A DNA stretch of 64,000 bases, from assembly GCF_002999335.1 (NCBI RefSeq), contig NW_020312258.1:553057-617056 (forward strand). Reading direction: 5' to 3'. Position 1 is the stretch's first letter, and each line of letters starts with the position of its first letter. Shown one piece after another: positions 22,961-34,198 of the stretch. Made by a program: the position numbers and the translations under genes. Source of the stretch: Cyclospora cayetanensis. Taxonomy: Eukaryota; Apicomplexa; Conoidasida; Eucoccidiorida; Eimeriidae. The notes below the pieces were generated by a model. The model was not told the DNA's origin. It did not search any database and saw nothing but the letters and a program-made list of their open reading frames with translations.

Positions 22961-24094
22961 ATGGGAAATGTCGTATCCACGGATTCGCTCCCTTTTTTCT
23001 CTCCCTACACCCTTGGTTGTTCCCTGCTCTGTTGCTTCGTCGGGTCCAGCTGGGTATTGAACCGCTGGCCCCATATGCTGCACAAACGACGCGGAATCCT
23101 CACAGGGGGGCCCCTGGACGGCCCTATGCCTGTCTGCATAGCCCACAGGGGCGGCCAAGCGGAGGCCCCGGAGAACACACTGAGTGCGTTCAAGTATTCC
23201 ATTGAGGAATGCGGGTGTGAGATGATCGAGCTGGATGTTTGGGTCAGCAAGGATAAGCAGCTAGTCGTAGTGCACGATGACAATTTGTCGAGAGTTTGTG
23301 GCACTGACACGCGAGTTAAAGACACAGATTACGGGGCTCTGCCTCGGGTTCGTTCCTCAAAGGAAATAGAGCTAGGGGCGGCTGCGGAACCAAGCACCCC
23401 TGAATGCTCGCATGCAGGCTCGTTCTTCGAATTTTTCCCCGAGTTCAAGTGCTTTCCAAGACAGTTCGAGGGAGAAAAGATGCCCTTGTTGGAAGATGTC
23501 TACAAAGCCTTTCCGTCAGCTCTCATTAACGTCGATATGAAGGGGCCTCTAGACCATCAGGCCATACGCGACGTAGTTGCACTCACACGGCGATATAAGA
23601 GAGAGAAAAAAACTGTTTTTGGAGGGTTTATGCAGCAAAAGCTAGATCTCATCAAGAAAGAGTTTCCTGAAGCTGTGATGGCCGTGGGTCCCCGTCGTAC
23701 TTTCCTATATCTACTGTCCTACTACCTGGGAATCCTCCCTTTCATTCGCATTCATGAAGACATCTTTGAATTTCCGGTGTCTTACGCATATGTCAAACGT
23801 GAGGCTCTGCGTATTGCAGCAAAAAGGCGGGAGAGGGCACCCAGGTGCCTCCAGTTCCTTTTTGCAGATGCTGTAGCACGGGCAGAAGCCTGGCTCACCT
23901 TCTCCCTGATTACAAATCCAGGATTTGTAAGCGCATTGAAGCGGAGGGGTCTTCTCGTCTTAGGCTGGGTGGTAAACAAGGAAGAAGAGTACAAGGACGC
24001 TCTTGACAGGATCGGATGCCACGGTCTGATGACCGACAGGCCCATGCATCTCAGACAGTACCTTGATATGCGTAACAAAAAGTGCAAAAAGTAA
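22961..24094 (+). CDS. glycerophosphodiester phosphodiesterase (GDPD)
   Basis: GDPDs hydrolyse glycerophosphodiesters to glycerol-3-phosphate and an alcohol in phospholipid turnover. Single exon, 377 residues. The catalytic signature is complete: AHRGGQAEAPENTL (His62-Arg63, Glu71-Asn72), MIELDVWVSKD (Glu90, Asp92) and VVVHDD (His105). The C-terminus has the usual GLLVLGWVVNKEEEY and GLMTDRP strands. The chosen start gives MGNVVSTDS, a candidate N-myristoylation sequence (Gly2, Ser6), followed by a hydrophobic segment (residues 17-33), which suggests tethering at a membrane. The frame is open upstream of this ATG but has no other ATG. The lack of introns contrasts with all neighbours except the chromodomain gene. 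Confidence 0.92.
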   Translation: MGNVVSTDSLPFFSPYTLGCSLLCCFVGSSWVLNRWPHMLHKRRGILTGGPLDGPMPVCIAHRGGQAEAPENTLSAFKYSIEECGCEMIELDVWVSKDKQLVVVHDDNLSRVCGTDTRVKDTDYGALPRVRSSKEIELGAAAEPSTPECSHAGSFFEFFPEFKCFPRQFEGEKMPLLEDVYKAFPSALINVDMKGPLDHQAIRDVVALTRRYKREKKTVFGGFMQQKLDLIKKEFPEAVMAVGPRRTFLYLLSYYLGILPFIRIHEDIFEFPVSYAYVKREALRIAAKRRERAPRCLQFLFADAVARAEAWLTFSLITNPGFVSALKRRGLLVLGWVVNKEEEYKDALDRIGCHGLMTDRPMHLRQYLDMRNKKCKK

Positions 24095-26398
24095 GCGAAT
24101 CCAACAGACTCTTCTGTAAAGCGATGCATGCAAGCCTCGTCTTGCAGAAGTCCCCTGCTACGAGGAGGAAAGTTGTTTTGCCTTGGGGTTCGGGCAAGTG
24201 GTTTTTTATCTGTACATACGAAAGTACAACCAGCGGACTTTCTCAAAGCCTGGGGGTACAAAAACCCTCTCAAGAGAGCTGGAGGGCGCTGATCATTAAT
24301 GAAAGAAGCTTCAATCATCCGTGTTTTTCGTTACTTCTGATGGAGTGCCCCTCACGTGCTGGATATTGAAGGACCGTGAGACTGAGAAGGCGTGCAGCTT
24401 CCATGACTACATCGTCAGGGTTTTGCGTGCAAGCGAGAGATAATTTTATCCAGGTGGACTGCTGCAATAAACACCACCCACCTACTGGCCATTTTTGCGG
24501 TGCGATACTGGAAAAACGGTGGCTGTTCGGCCTCTTGAATGGAACCGGCTCCAAGAGTTCACATAATAAAAGCTTGGGTAGGGAACTGCAGTAGATTCTA
24601 CTGAAATAGGAGCTCTACAAAATTTTGCAGTGCAGTCTGTTACTGTAAGGTTTCTCTACACTCAGCACGGGACCGAGGAACTACAGGATTTAGGTGATGT
24701 GTCCATCACGATGTGCTGCACTTCTGCGTAGCGTAAAGAAAGGAGCTTATGGCCGATTGGAGATTGCGAAAGCTTGTCTCCATAATGCTTATTCGGTAGT
24801 TTCAAGGCCGATGAGCGGTTACCGCCATCAGAAACGAAACTGGTGCGATCAAGTTAAATCGCCTCCTCCTGAGCAGCCAGCTGCTGCCTCTGCCGCATAT
24901 CCGCAAGAGAACCAACACATTCTGTAACACTGTGCATGCAGCATGTGTTAACATACACTTTTCACATTTGCGCAAATGTGGGAGCATTGATGGAAGCACG
25001 GCGCTTTGGCGACTTCCTCCATCCGCCCATTTGCGTAGACATATTCGTATACTCCTCCAAGTATGCACGCGTTCATACATATCCATATATAATAATTTAC
25101 AATAAACCTGCACCTCCAAATTTTAGCGAATCTCCCTGCCGCGGTGGTCTCTTCCCGAGGAGGTCCGCTTGGGTTCAGTATGTGGCGAGCAAAAACCACG
25201 AGTATTTAATGAGGAAATAAGATAAAGGCGCAAGAATCATCATACCATTGCATAAATTGAGCTGCATGCTCGCTATAGACTCAGTGGCTGGGCGGTTTGT
25301 GCTGCTTCTGGGGGTCACGATGCCACAAGAACACGGAACCCTCCTGGGGCCCCTAGCACCTGCTGCTACCCCCTAGCAAAAAGACACACTGCCAGAGCGC
25401 TACGCTGCTGCTGTAGCTCCTGCAATAAAAATGGCAGTCACTACAGGAGCAGCAAGGAGTGCATGCGCAAGAGCAGTAGAAACAGCGGTGAATGCAACAA
25501 CTGCAGCAGGTGCCAAAAAGTAGGCGCCTCTAGCTGCCTCGGACAGTTGCAGCCGCACTTGCAGCCGCTAGAAGCTCAGGAAAAGAGCAGCTTCTGAATC
25601 CCCAAGCTTCGGGGGGTGGTGCTGTTGTTATGGGGGTGTGCGCGCCCTCGAGACACTGCAAAGGTATCGCAGCAGACACCACACACTTGTACTATCCTTT
25701 ATAGTTTTAGTGGGCCTCCTGGGTGTCATGCCAGGTTTTGCGCGCATGAATAAGTACATCATGGGAAGCATGCACATATAAAATGCGTGGAACCGACAGG
25801 TGTAGAGGGTCTGAACACGCGAAACGATCGCCAGGTAGCAAGGCGCATCTACAATTCTTGAATGGGCATTTCGGGGCATATCTCATGGGACAGTGCCTGT
25901 CCTCCCCCCCTTCCCCCGGAGGCGCACCCGCGGCATGCAACTTTTGTACTCCTCAAGGGCCCTACTGGGGGGGCCCACGCATATGCACAGGACATAACCG
26001 GGGGCCTTCTCTTCTTCGAGTCTGAAGTAGAAGTCCTGTAGACACCGCGCATGAACAGACGCCCTCATCATGTTGCTATCCTGTGGGGCAGGCGGCCTGC
26101 AGGCTGCAGGGGAGTCTGGGAAGCTCGCTCGCTGTATCCTCGAGCTTAAGAGTCCTTCTAAGCCACCTCCGAGGTCTAAAAAAGGCCTCAGTCTCTCTGT
26201 GCAGGAAGACAGGGGTCTCCAGGGTGCCCTGCCCATATATACGGTCTCCCTGAGGCCCCAGTCGCATGCAGCCACCGCAGAACATGCATATTTTTCTCCT
26301 GCTTACGGTTTGGGGGGTCCCATCAAGGGAGATTCGTGGGGGGCAGGGGGGGAAGAAGAAGCATTGGAGTCTCTGCGGATCGGTGTACATCCCTGTAC
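24095..26398. other. no gene recognised
   Basis: Mostly AT-leaning to neutral sequence with scattered GCA/CAG triplets near 25380-25600. There are short frames on both strands and no domain signal. TGCATGC motifs occur at the start (24124). Confidence 0.35.
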
Positions 26399-26530
26399 AT
26401 ACACATACAGACACACATACACACATACAGACACATACACACATGCAGACACATACACACATACAGACACATACACACATACAGACACATACACACACAC
26501 ACACACATACAGACGCATACATACAGACAC
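26399..26530. repeat. ACACATACAGAC microsatellite
   Basis: Imperfect array of ACACAT and ACAGACAC units, about 130 bp. It opens spurious repeat-coding frames on both strands. Confidence 0.9.
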
Positions 26531-27066
26531 CACCCGGTATGGGCGCTCATCACACGCAAAGATAGGAGGCGGGCAAGGGGGGAGAGACTCCTCGAATGTT
26601 TGTTGGAAGGCCACAAGGCCTTTGTGGTTCCAGAGCATCCCAGGCACAGCTGTGGCCTTTGCAGGCAAGGGAAAATGCGATTTAGGGGCCTTTCTTTATG
26701 GCAGTTGTGCTTGGGGCCCCCAAGGCCCCCACCTCAGACCCTCCCTTCTACGAGGCGGCACCCTTGAAAAGAGGCCCTTGCAGAAACGCGAGCTTGCCTG
26801 TGCCAAGCGCCTTGACGAAGGACTCCTTAACCGTCCAGACCCTGCAGCGCATGCAGCAGCAATAACAGCGCTAGGGGGCTTGCCGCGCGCATGCCTTGTA
26901 ACTGCGTAGCGTCCTCCTAGCACCCCAGTTCTGAAAAAAGGCCATGTGTTGCGTGATTCTGCAGTTCGACGGCGGGCAGCAGCCCTCCACAGTGGAGATA
27001 TGTAAGCGTGTTTCCCAACGTTCTGACATGACGCATGATCGTGTCAGGGGGCATCAATAAATATAA

Positions 27067-27160
27067 AAACACACACACATACATTCACACATACATTCAC
27101 ACATGCATTCACACATACATTCACACATACATTCACACATACATTCACACATACACACAC
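27067..27160. repeat. 12-bp ACACATACATTC tandem array
   Basis: About eight copies of a 12-base unit. It sits immediately 3' (on the minus strand) of the coding island at 27161-27350, within its putative downstream intron. Confidence 0.9.
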
Positions 27161-27350
27161 TGCCCAATCCAGACCCCAAAGCTGAATCCTGTCGCGACTA
27201 AGCACGTCCAGCAGGGGGCCCCCCTCTGCTGAAAATGCTTGCCTCATGAATCTTCTCAGTTGCTGCTCTGGATCCGAGACCTCCATTACGTAGGCCCAGT
27301 CTCCTGGGGTGCAGTGACCTCGCATTTGCCGCAGGAACTGCTCGGTGTCT
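27161..27350 (-). CDS. isolated minus-strand coding island, function unknown
   Basis: Bounded by an acceptor (CATGCAACAG) at 27351 and a GT donor at 27160, it encodes about 63 residues with protein-like composition: DTEQFLRQMRGHC, DWAYVMEVSDPEQQL, then DRIQLWGLDW. I do not recognise the family. Flanking arrays of ACAC/ACAT repeats look like introns. It may belong to the same gene as the islands at 28183-29302. Confidence 0.3.
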
Positions 27351-27365
27351 CTGTTGCATGGACCA

Positions 27366-27829
27366 CACATATACACTCACATGCATACATGAACACACAT
27401 ACACACATTCACACATTCACACATACACACATATACACATATATAGACACATGTACACATATATAGACACATGTACACACACATATACACACATATACAC
27501 ACATATACACATATATAGACACATATACGCACACATACACATATACACACACATACACATGTACACACATATACACACATATACACATATATAGACACAT
27601 GTACACACACATACACATATGCACATATATACACACATATACACACATATACACACATAGATACACATATACGCACATATACGCACACACACATACACAC
27701 ACATACACATGTACACACATATACACACATATACCCATATACAGACACATGTACACACACATACACATATACACATATATACACACATATACACACATAT
27801 ACACACATAGATACACACACTCACTCAAG
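27366..27829. repeat. long ACACATAT microsatellite (about 460 bp)
   Basis: Dense array of ACACAT, ATACAC and ATATAGACACATGT units, the longest simple repeat in the window. On the minus strand all frames are open (Cys/Val/Tyr repeats), which is an artefact of composition. Confidence 0.95.
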
Positions 27830-28182
27830 ACAAAGATGAGGCCAAGTCATGGCATGGAGGACTGTAAAAAAGGCACAGTGTCGCTAAATTTCTACGCAGC
27901 TGGTGAATCAAAGATTATTTTTTCTCCTGCCCTTGCTTCTGTTGCAAGCTCAGGCCAATAGTGTAACGGACCTGCCTCTGCAGGCGCAGCGCATGCAGTC
28001 CACGCCAACGAGGTGCTGAGAGGCCCCAAACACTACCAACCCCTCATCATGCTGTACGCAGAAGCAGCAGCAGCAGCAGAGGCAGAAGCAGAAGCAGCAG
28101 GAGAAGCCCATGCACACGACTTAGAAGCAGTACGACAATTTTAGGTTCCCATTCATCGCGCGACTTGATTAGGAGAGTACAT

Positions 28183-29302
28183 CTAGACTCTCAGACAAGC
28201 CCCGAAGACGCGCATGCATGCGTCCAGACCCACCGAAACATTAAAGTGCAGGAAGGCGGATTCCAGACTCGGAGAAGGTCTCTGCAGCACAGCATCAACG
28301 ACACCACGCCCTCCAGATCTCCCCCCTCGCAGCTTATTGGAAGCTTCTGCCACTACCGTCACACGAGTATTCTGGGGGATCTACAGGAGATCTCCTGTCT
28401 CTCTCAAGCCTTGCCCTTGCATGCGCTGAAAGCTTGCAGCGAGGCCCTCCCCGAAGCGGCCTCCCTCCCTGAATAGGGGCCCCCCTCCCTCCCCCCTTCC
28501 CGCCGACAGAACCTCTTGAAGGCGACAGCTCTCGCTCGACATGCAGCCATCCCTGTCCCTTACCCAGATAGGTTTGCTCCTCGTAGCCTTCCGCTCAATT
28601 ATGAGGGATTTAGAGTCGCAGCAGCAGTACGCAGACAGCAGCAGCCGCTGCAGCAACCTGCTGCTGAACGCTCGAAGGCGGTCAGTGGCACGCCGGTACC
28701 TCGAGAAAAGCACAAAAGAGCAGAATCGTCAGCGAGAGCAGATGCAGCGTCAAGAGGACGGGACAGGGGCTGTACAGACACACCACATGGTACACACAGC
28801 GCATCCCAGCAACGGAGCGTACCGCTCGCTATCGAGGATTTCCTGAGCAGGAAGAATAGCGCCTACATGAGGCCATAGCGCCTTCAGACGCAGTTCTGCC
28901 TCGGATTCTCCCAAGGTGAGGGCACCCAGGTCCAGCACGACAACATCCGCAGCAGCAGCAAGGTGGTTCGGTTGGAGGCGGGGAAGGCGGGGGGGGGGGG
29001 CCCCCGTGGAGGCTGTGCAGGGCCCCCAGCAGGGGGTCGCTACGGGGGGGGGTGGCAGGGGGTAACAGCCAACCACAGACGGGTGCGGTGGAGCTGTAGA
29101 ACCCCTCGTTGCTGTTTGCATTGCCTGAGCAGGGGGGGGCCCCCTGCAGGCGGGTCGGGTATGGACGAAAGTTGCGCTCCCTTCCCTCAAAAATGAGCTG
29201 TCTTCTGACCTGAAGCTGCTCAGCAATCAAGAAAGGGGGCGAAAATTGGACACGGAGAGAAGGGCAGCTGCAGCAACGCGCCGAAGAAGAAATGCGGCAC
29301 AT
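28183..29302 (-). CDS. minus-strand coding islands, possibly VPS13/chorein-like
   Basis: Several frame segments with splice-like borders: 29302 to about 29210 (LRVQFSPPFLIAEQLQ, donor GTCAGA), about 28955-28875 (AADVVVLDLGALTLGES, donor GTAGGC), about 28655-28570 (SLIIERKATRSKPIW, donor GTAAGG) and 28376-28183 (ESAFLHFNVSVGLDACM). A strand ending in a hydrophobic patch followed by a [VL]LDLG strand is typical of the repeating beta-groove of VPS13-type lipid-transfer proteins. There is no room upstream for the long N-terminal part before DUS1 begins, so this is a fragment, a different protein or a misreading. The intervening sequence contains long G/C homopolymers. Low confidence in identity and structure. 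Confidence 0.3.
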
Positions 29303-30150
29303 AGAACGGTCGCAGGAGAAGCGACAGCCGCATGGCCGCTGCAGCGCAGGAAGCGACGGCTCATGGAATCCAGAGCTTTAAAAACTCGGTTAGGAAGTAT
29401 TTCAAGTGGCTTCGAGCGAGGACGTAGCTGCAGCAGCAGGTGACTCCGCTGCAGTCCTGCAACTCCCCTGTGCAACGCTCAGCTGTCATCGCCACCATCC
29501 GAATGCGGGGTCGTCTGAGGGGTGGAAATTCGTGCTCCCTTGCCCTCTTCGGCAGGCTTCCTCTGAGAAACGCCTTTTTACGTCATTTAAAACTCTTGCT
29601 GCAGCAGGAGCTTGAGCTTTCGCGCTCAAAAACGGAGGCTGGCGTGGTTGGGGGCACTCGAGCATTCTGGCCGCTCTGCGGCAGTTCTGTCTGCTCTTTC
29701 CGTTTGCCTTGCTCGAGGGATTCTAGGAGGCTTCTAAGACTCCTTCTGCGCTCTGGCTGCTTCTAAAGAGCAGCCTTCTCGAAAGTCTTCCTCCTCCCCC
29801 TAGGCTCCCTCTCCACGAGGAGGTGCGCTGCCTCACCCCACGCAATACAGGGGCAAGCAACAGCCGCAGCACAACACGCAGCCTTCCGTCCTTTGCCTCC
29901 TCGCAGTCTCTGGAGGCAGCAGCTACAGCGAGGATATCGACGGCAGTGGCAACAAATAATAGCCGCGGCGGGAGCACTCCACTCCCCTTGGTTCTCCCTG
30001 CAGCACCAGACATGCACCGCTTCGCTCGACGCGGATATCAAGAAACTTCTTCTCCTTGAAGGAGAGGCGCTAACGGCTCCTGCTGCAGCAGCCGCTGCTG
30101 CCGTGCCTGCTAGCACATGGGCTTGTTTGCCTGCCACGCGCAGACTCAAG

Positions 30151-33100
30151 ATGGCAAGAGACAGCAACTTCTGGAAGTCTCTAGGATCCCCCCGGTTTGT
30201 CTTGGGACCTATGGTAGACCAAAGCGAGCTGGCTTTCAGGTAAACATCCCTCATTCTTCCTCTCACATGCCTTTTTTGCTTTAGCAATACGACTATATCC
30301 AGCAGCAGCAATACCACTATAGCCAGCAGCAGCAATACGACTATAGCCAGCAGCAGCAATACGACTATAGCCAGCAGCAGCAATACGACTATAGCCAGCA
30401 GCAGCAATACGACTATAGCCAGCAGCAGCAATACCACTATAGCCAGCAGCAGCAATACGACTATATCCAGCAGCAGCAATACGACTATAGCCAGCAGCAT
30501 CAATACGACTATATCCAGCAGCAGCAATACGACTATATCCAGCAGCAGCAATACTACTACTAGCAGCAAAAGTTGTGGTGCCCGTCAGCTCTGCGGATGC
30601 TGCTTGTGCTGCAGGTTACTATGCGAAGCCGAGGGTGTAGAACTGTCTTTTTCGCCGATGCTGAATAGCCGGTAAGACGTTTTCACGGAGTTTGTCATGT
30701 CATTGTGCTTGATTGCTGCCCCAGATGCGGGAGTGTGTGGGCGTCTAATGCCTTGCAGACAAGGCCACTCTGGCGCCAATCCCTCTTCTGTAGTTGCTGG
30801 TGTGTGCAGCAGCATCCTTGTTGTGGTGGGTGCAGGCTGTTTGTCGAAGAACCTAAGTATCGTCTGCTGCAGTGGCAGGTGCAAGCGACTCCTAAGAAAA
30901 CCACTCGAGAGGGCAGATCCTTCTTCTGCCGTCACAGGAGGTCTCGCCAGAGGGATGGATGCAGCAGCGATAGCAGCAGGGCTAGATGCAACAGCGATAG
31001 CAGCAGGGAGAGATGCAGCAGCAGCGACAGCAACAGGGATAGATGCAACAGGAAGGAAAGGTGGTGGAGGGCAGAACGTGGAGCAGCACAGCAGACGGAT
31101 ACTTCTTTCGACACACAAGTTCCTCTGATCGCACAGTTTTGCGGTTAGTGGACGAAACTTGTTTTGGGGGTTGTTTGCTGCTGCCTTTCGATGTTGCGAT
31201 GGCGTGGTGTCGTGATTATTCTCGCATGCTCGCTTGTGCTTCTGCTCCAATCCATTCGGCCCTGAGGCGTCATTTTGCATCGTCATCTGCACTCTCTCTC
31301 TCGTGCCCTAGCAGCAGTGTGCCTCTTTCTTTCTGCCTTCTTGCCTCCTGTAAAGTCTCTCGCAGCACATCGCGGGTGTGTAACCATATATGCACATGCA
31401 TGTGGCCTCGTAGTGGTGCTGGAGGAGCCTTCTTCTCAGCAGCTTCTCCTTGGCGCACGCCACTCGCCGCTCTACCATCTGGCAGTGCGGGTTTCTCTTC
31501 CTCGTCACTGCGAGTGTCTCTTTCGAGAGACAGCTCCACCACTCTGAGCGTCTTTTGCTGAGAGCGAAGCGGCTTCTCTCCCACAGCGACTTCTCCCGCC
31601 GCTGTGTGTGGTGTATCTCCAGGCCATACGCCAGAGCACATGGTGGCTGCAGGGCGGCTCATTGAAGACACAGTCGCCGCAGTGGATGTAAACTTGGGAT
31701 GCCCGCAAGTGAGCGCATGTGCACTCTTTCTTTCGCTGCCTTTTCACGTGGTCCTATGGCTCCTGTTGCATTGCTCGTGTCTCCAGGATTCTTCTCGGTA
31801 GCGGTAGCGCTGTGTGTTTCAGGAGAGCTCGTCCTTGCTCCTCGCGTGTGTGCATTTGCCAGCTAGCTGGAACTGGGTGCCGCCCCGTCGTTCGATTGTG
31901 TCGTTGCTCCTGGAAGCCGAACTGTCGTTTTCCCCTTAGAAATCGCTCCAAAACTGGATGCATTTGACTCATAGAACTTTCGCGATGGCGTTTTTTCTCT
32001 TTTTTTCTCCAGGGCATCGCGCGTAGGGGATTTTATGGAGCCTATCTCCTACAAGAACCTGAACTCATTATGTAAGGCTGGAAGAAATTCGTCTGCGTTC
32101 CGCTTCGCGCCTTCTTCGTCAGGGCGTCTCAAAAGAAAGACGGCGCACGCTGCTGGCATGCCTCCGCGAAATACGCTCTTTTCGCAGCCTCGAGCCGCTC
32201 GGCATACTTCTTGCCTGCTCTTACGATGGCCTCTAGCCTTGCGTGGCTTGCTTGCGCTTTCTTCGCATTGCCCACATGCATTGTCTGTTTTGTCCTACCG
32301 CACACAAATCGCTCGACGTGAAAAAATGAAACAAGACGTTTGAAGGGGAGGGCCCTGTCAAGGGCGACTTTTTCTGTTTTTTTCATCTAGGAGCTCAGCG
32401 CATTCTGGGGTGTGCGCTGAGCAGCCACCAACGGCTTCCATCTTGCGTCCACCTTCCAGGATGCGTTTGTCTCTGCAGCTCTATAGTGTCTGCAATGCAC
32501 CAGAACCTTGCCGTGCCAGTTACTTGCAAGATGCGCAAAGTCTCTACGGAGCCGAGCTGCACAGCGTGTAGGTTGCCGAGCGGAAAAGCTCTCCGACGCC
32601 ACGAATCTGCAGAATATGTAACGCCTGAAAGCCTTAGCGCGGCATGTTCCGTTGAAAAACCCTTGAAGGAGGATTGTTCGTTTCCTCCCTGCCCTGCCTT
32701 CTTGGATGTTTTGAAGGGCCTCACAAAATTCAAAAGAGAGGAGAGAAGGGGGATTCAGGAGAGACGCGCTGCTCTATCTCGCTGTGAGCAGCCTGCGTTC
32801 ATGCCTGTGTGCCGATAGACGACCGAATGCGGGATCTTCCGACAGCAGCAACCGCTGCTGCTGCTGCTGCTGCGGAGCGGCACTTAGACAGGACGTGTCA
32901 AGACACCCTGCTGCTGGCGTATGCCTTGGAGGCAGCAGGAGCCGCTGCTCTTACCCTCCACGGTCGCACAAAGGACGAAAAGGGGAGAGACACTGGGGAA
33001 GCAGACTGGGGCATTATTCGTCGAGTCAAGTCGAGACTTGAAATCCCAGGTGGATTTTTTGCGGCTGCTGGTGCTCTGTGGGGTGTAGGGGGGTTGCTGC

Positions 33101-34198
33101 GAACGAGCGCGCGCGTGGCGGCCATGTCTCCTGCGTGTGAAATTGCGGTTTTTCTCCTGCTTCTTGTGCTGCTTCTTGCTGCAGTCATTGCGAATGGAGG
33201 AGTCGAGACTCATGAGGACGCAGTGCGCTGTCTGCAGGTTACGGGGTGAGCATTGTAGGTTCCTGCATTTTTGGTGCTGCTGCGTCTGCCGACTCTTTTG
33301 CTGCTGCCGCTTCGGGGGGCCAGTGTCTGTGAGCATTTTTTTGAGGTGCGCTCGCCACTCTTTGCTTGCGGGGTGTCGAGGAGCTTCTGCAGCAGCCTAG
33401 TGCCGGTAGATCGCGTCAAGTGGCGGTGCGTCTCTTGGCGGCTGTTTTTCTCAGAGCAGACGCTGTGATGGCAGCCGAAGCCATTCTGGATAATCCGTCC
33501 CTCTTTCGAGAGGCCTCCGCGCATCTTCGGCAGCAGGCGCTGCAGCAGGCGACTGCAGCTTTGCAGCCTCCAGCAGTGCGACTGGGAATGCTTCCCAGAG
33601 ACGTTACTGCAGCTTCGGCAGCGTGCAGCAGCAGCAGCAGCAGCAACTGTGGAGGCAGAGACGCGATCAAGAAGCGTGTGGCCTTAATGCAGCGCTACAT
33701 GCACCTGTGCGGCATCTACCCGCCTCCTCACAGCGGCTGTGCCAAAGCCCACCTTTTCAGGTGTCTGCATCCGATCCTCACGGAAAACAAGCACTGGAGA
33801 GATGCTTTACATCAGGCAAGACATGCTGCTGCTGCTACTGCTTTTCGGCTGTTTGTGCGTAGAGCTTCACGGAGGGCCGCCCTTCTCAGGCAAGCATTTG
33901 CTTTTGTGCTGTATCCTGCCTCATGTTTTCGATGCTGCTTGGGCATGCGTGTGTGACACAGAGCAGCTGCATGGAGGACTTGCACTCGCTCATGAACGCA
34001 ATAGTGTGCTACTACGCAGCCGCAGACGGCGGCGCTGGCTGCTTCAATGTGGATTCGCCAAGCGAAAACAACACGTGGTATCGCCGCCACCGAAGAGGCG
34101 CAGCGGGAACCACGAACGCAAATGAAGGGGCCTCAGACACCGAAAATACGGATAAGTATGCTGAGGCTGCAGAGGGTTTGGGAAATTTGTTCGGCTAG
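30151..34198 (+). CDS. tRNA-dihydrouridine synthase 1 (Dus1 family)
   Basis: FMN enzyme that reduces uridine to dihydrouridine in the tRNA D-loop (positions 16/17 for Dus1). Eleven exons close in phase: 30151-30239, 30615-30671, 30836-30878, 31095-31143, 31623-31708, 32013-32071, 32479-32567, 32819-33049, 33185-33245, 33455-33815 and 33962-34198 (about 453 residues). Landmarks: RFVLGPMVDQSELAF (flavin-binding start), ELSFSPMLNSR, LIAQFCGHTP, AVDVNLGCPQGIARRG with the family's Cys, VPVTCKMR, LTLHGRTKDEKG, ADWGIIRRVK, VIANGGVETHED and ADAVMAAEAIL. Oddities: Ala/Ser-rich insertions between the strands, and a 24-bp minisatellite in intron 1. The last donor is either CATCAG|GC at 33815 or a GT 33 bases later. 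Frame is open upstream of the ATG, so the N-terminus may be longer. Confidence 0.92.
30283..30565. repeat. 24-bp minisatellite in DUS1 intron 1
   Basis: About 11-12 copies of CAGCAGCAATACGACTATAG plus four bases, with few variants (TACCAC, ATATCC). Because 24 is a multiple of three, one plus-strand frame is open throughout and would read a QQQQYDYS repeat. DUS1 reading requires it to be intronic (donor 30240, acceptor 30614). Confidence 0.9.

Noticed and set aside
26070..26909. 279-codon plus-strand frame
   Set aside because: Its middle is pure Thr/His/Tyr repeat from the ACACAT array and its ends show no domain or splice support.
27377..27828. Overlapping long minus-strand frames rich in Cys, Val and Tyr
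   Set aside because: They are produced by the ACACAT microsatellite, which lacks stop codons in several frames; there is no sequence complexity.
30585..31292. 235-codon minus frame with Ala/Pro repeats
   Set aside because: It lies antisense to DUS1 exons and introns whose homology and phases are strong; repeats of GCA triplets keep the antisense frame open.
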